DNA of 34,982 nucleotides from Phoronis australis. Lineage: Eukaryota; Phoronida; Phoronidae. Shown here piece after piece: positions 34,113-34,982 of the stretch. The stretch is from assembly GCA_002633005.1 (NCBI GenBank), contig NMRA01000264.1, forward strand, positions 344,583 through 379,564, written 5' to 3'. Every line of letters begins with the position of its first letter. Within the stretch, counting starts at the first letter, position 1. Both the position numbers and the translations under genes were made by a program. The notes under the pieces are model-generated. The model was not told the origin of the DNA and searched no databases. It saw only the letters and a program-made list of their open reading frames with translations.

Positions 34113-34390
34113 ATGTCTGCATCTACAGAAGATGCTAAAACTCGTTCTGAGCGGGAAGGCAACGCGTCGTTCGATTCTGATCTTAGCAAAGAAGATGCAC
34201 AGAATATCAACAAAAACTTGAACAGCAGCGGGTCGGAACGAGAAGGAAGTTTGGAACCGCCAGCTAAGAAATCACGTTTGGTTGAAACTCCTAAAGTTAG
34301 TGAAGAAAAGATGAAAGATGATCTGCATGATGATGTGTCCCATGAGAAATCTAAAAAGGAAAAACAAGAGGAAGAAAGGCGACGAATGCA
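34113..34390 (+). CDS. TAF11: Probable TFIID subunit 11, first coding exon (partial gene)
   Basis: TAF11 is a histone-fold subunit of TFIID that pairs with TAF13. The exon encodes 92 residues plus two bases and ends at donor GTATGT (34391), phase 2, where CA plus G would give Gln. The product is acidic and Ser-rich (SASTEDAKTRSEREGN). It has a nuclear-localisation-like PPAKKSRLVE and ends KKEKQEEERRRM(Q). This matches the disordered N-terminus of TAF11, where an AAKKLK motif and an acidic/lysine stretch end in KMQ just before the histone fold. The histone fold itself would be in the next exon, outside the window, so the call rests on layout and the exon border. Other nuclear proteins with similar low-complexity starts are possible. 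Confidence 0.6.
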
Positions 34391-34982
34391 GTATGTAACG
34401 GCTTCACAAGTGTGTTTACATCTAGTAGGGAGAACAATATTTTTCAAAAATTTTAGAAAATGTGCATGTAATATACATCACGAGAAAGCTCTCTACAAGA
34501 CTAAAAGAACGGTGCAAAAATTTTTTAAATCGGACTTACGGTTCCGGAGAAAATGGTGTTTTTGTGTCAAATTTTTTGGTAAAAATTCTGTCAAATCAAA
34601 TTTGTGAGTTTGAAATATAATGGTTACAAATCTATGTAACCTAGACAGACATGTTATACATCATTTCAAAGAAAATTTTATGATGAATAATTTGCAAAAA
34701 AGAACATTCCGATTGGACATTCCTGTGCGAAGATATTGACCATAAAGTCAACAAAGTCGACGAAGAAAAGTCATTACGTTCAATTTTGCCGTTTCAAATT
34801 GGCATAAAATAAAAATCACTCAAGAAAAAAAAATAAGCTAGTATCATTTCAAGATTTTTCATCAGGGAAGTTGAAATCTGATAATTGGTTTGGGCAAATT
34901 ATTAATATTATTTTGTGACTTTTTTGTTGACATGCAGTTTGCGACTTACTTAACTTTGTCAAAATGCATTACTTAAAAAAAT
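34391..34982 (+). other. Probable TAF11 intron 1 (partial)
   Basis: AT-rich sequence after the donor at 34391. The frame of exon 1 stays open by chance to 34607, but the composition changes and becomes Lys/Phe-rich, as expected for intronic read-through. No second exon found before the edge. Confidence 0.55.

Noticed and set aside
34007-34447. 146-codon minus-strand frame opposite the TAF11 exon
   Set aside because: It is the antisense shadow of a well-formed + strand exon; its Ser/Leu-rich product follows from the acidic, Lys-rich sense codons.
34391-34607. Extension of the TAF11 exon to a 164-residue protein
   Set aside because: A GTATGT donor lies at 34391 exactly where TAF11 should continue into its histone fold; the extension is Lys/Phe-rich intron-like sequence.

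Overview
The window is intron-rich, AT-rich animal nuclear DNA. Conserved metazoan genes are split by ordinary GT-AG introns, there are no operons or bacterial-style signals, and the introns hold tRNA-derived SINEs, inverted-repeat transposons and short tandem arrays. Gene content (ELP4, FBXO47, an NDR/STK38 kinase, a probable TAF11) fits an invertebrate metazoan, possibly a deuterostome. I cannot name the species from sequence alone. There is one ambiguous base, at 4740.

Layout. 1-1075 (-): first coding exon of ELP4 (Elongator subunit 4) and part of its first intron; the rest lies off the left edge. 2416-14557 (+): a complete FBXO47 gene in nine coding exons (about 465 aa). Its intron 3 holds a hAT-like element and a 71-bp tandem array. 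Its intron 4 holds a 3.5-kb inverted-repeat element with a decayed THAP-like domain, probably P-element related. 14558-18555: convergent intergenic space with a palindrome-bearing tandem array. 18556-30868 (-): a complete NDR-family kinase gene (STK38/STK38L/tricornered type), twelve coding exons, about 464 aa. 30869-34112: probable 5' region of the kinase gene plus the promoter side of the next gene. 34113-34390 (+): first coding exon of a probable TAF11 (TFIID subunit 11), running off the right edge. I reconstructed the two complete genes exon by exon; every join keeps frame and the residues follow the family order.

The most unusual feature is a pattern shared by the two complete genes. Three tandem arrays sit exactly on splice junctions, so each repeat unit carries its own copy of a splice site: 3 x 71 bp at the FBXO47 exon 6 acceptor, 4 x 51 bp at the kinase exon 11 acceptor, and 9 x 35 bp at the kinase exon 1 donor. 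In each case the functional junction is the copy that touches the exon, and using the neighbouring decoy would put an in-frame stop within a few codons. This could be recurrent slippage seeded at exon edges, a stage in intron growth, or decoy splice sites that tune productive splicing.

The four genes are not an obvious pathway: tRNA wobble modification through Elongator (ELP4), a ubiquitin-ligase adaptor with a meiotic role in other animals (FBXO47), Hippo-related kinase signalling (NDR) and general transcription (TAF11). Their arrangement looks like ordinary animal synteny.
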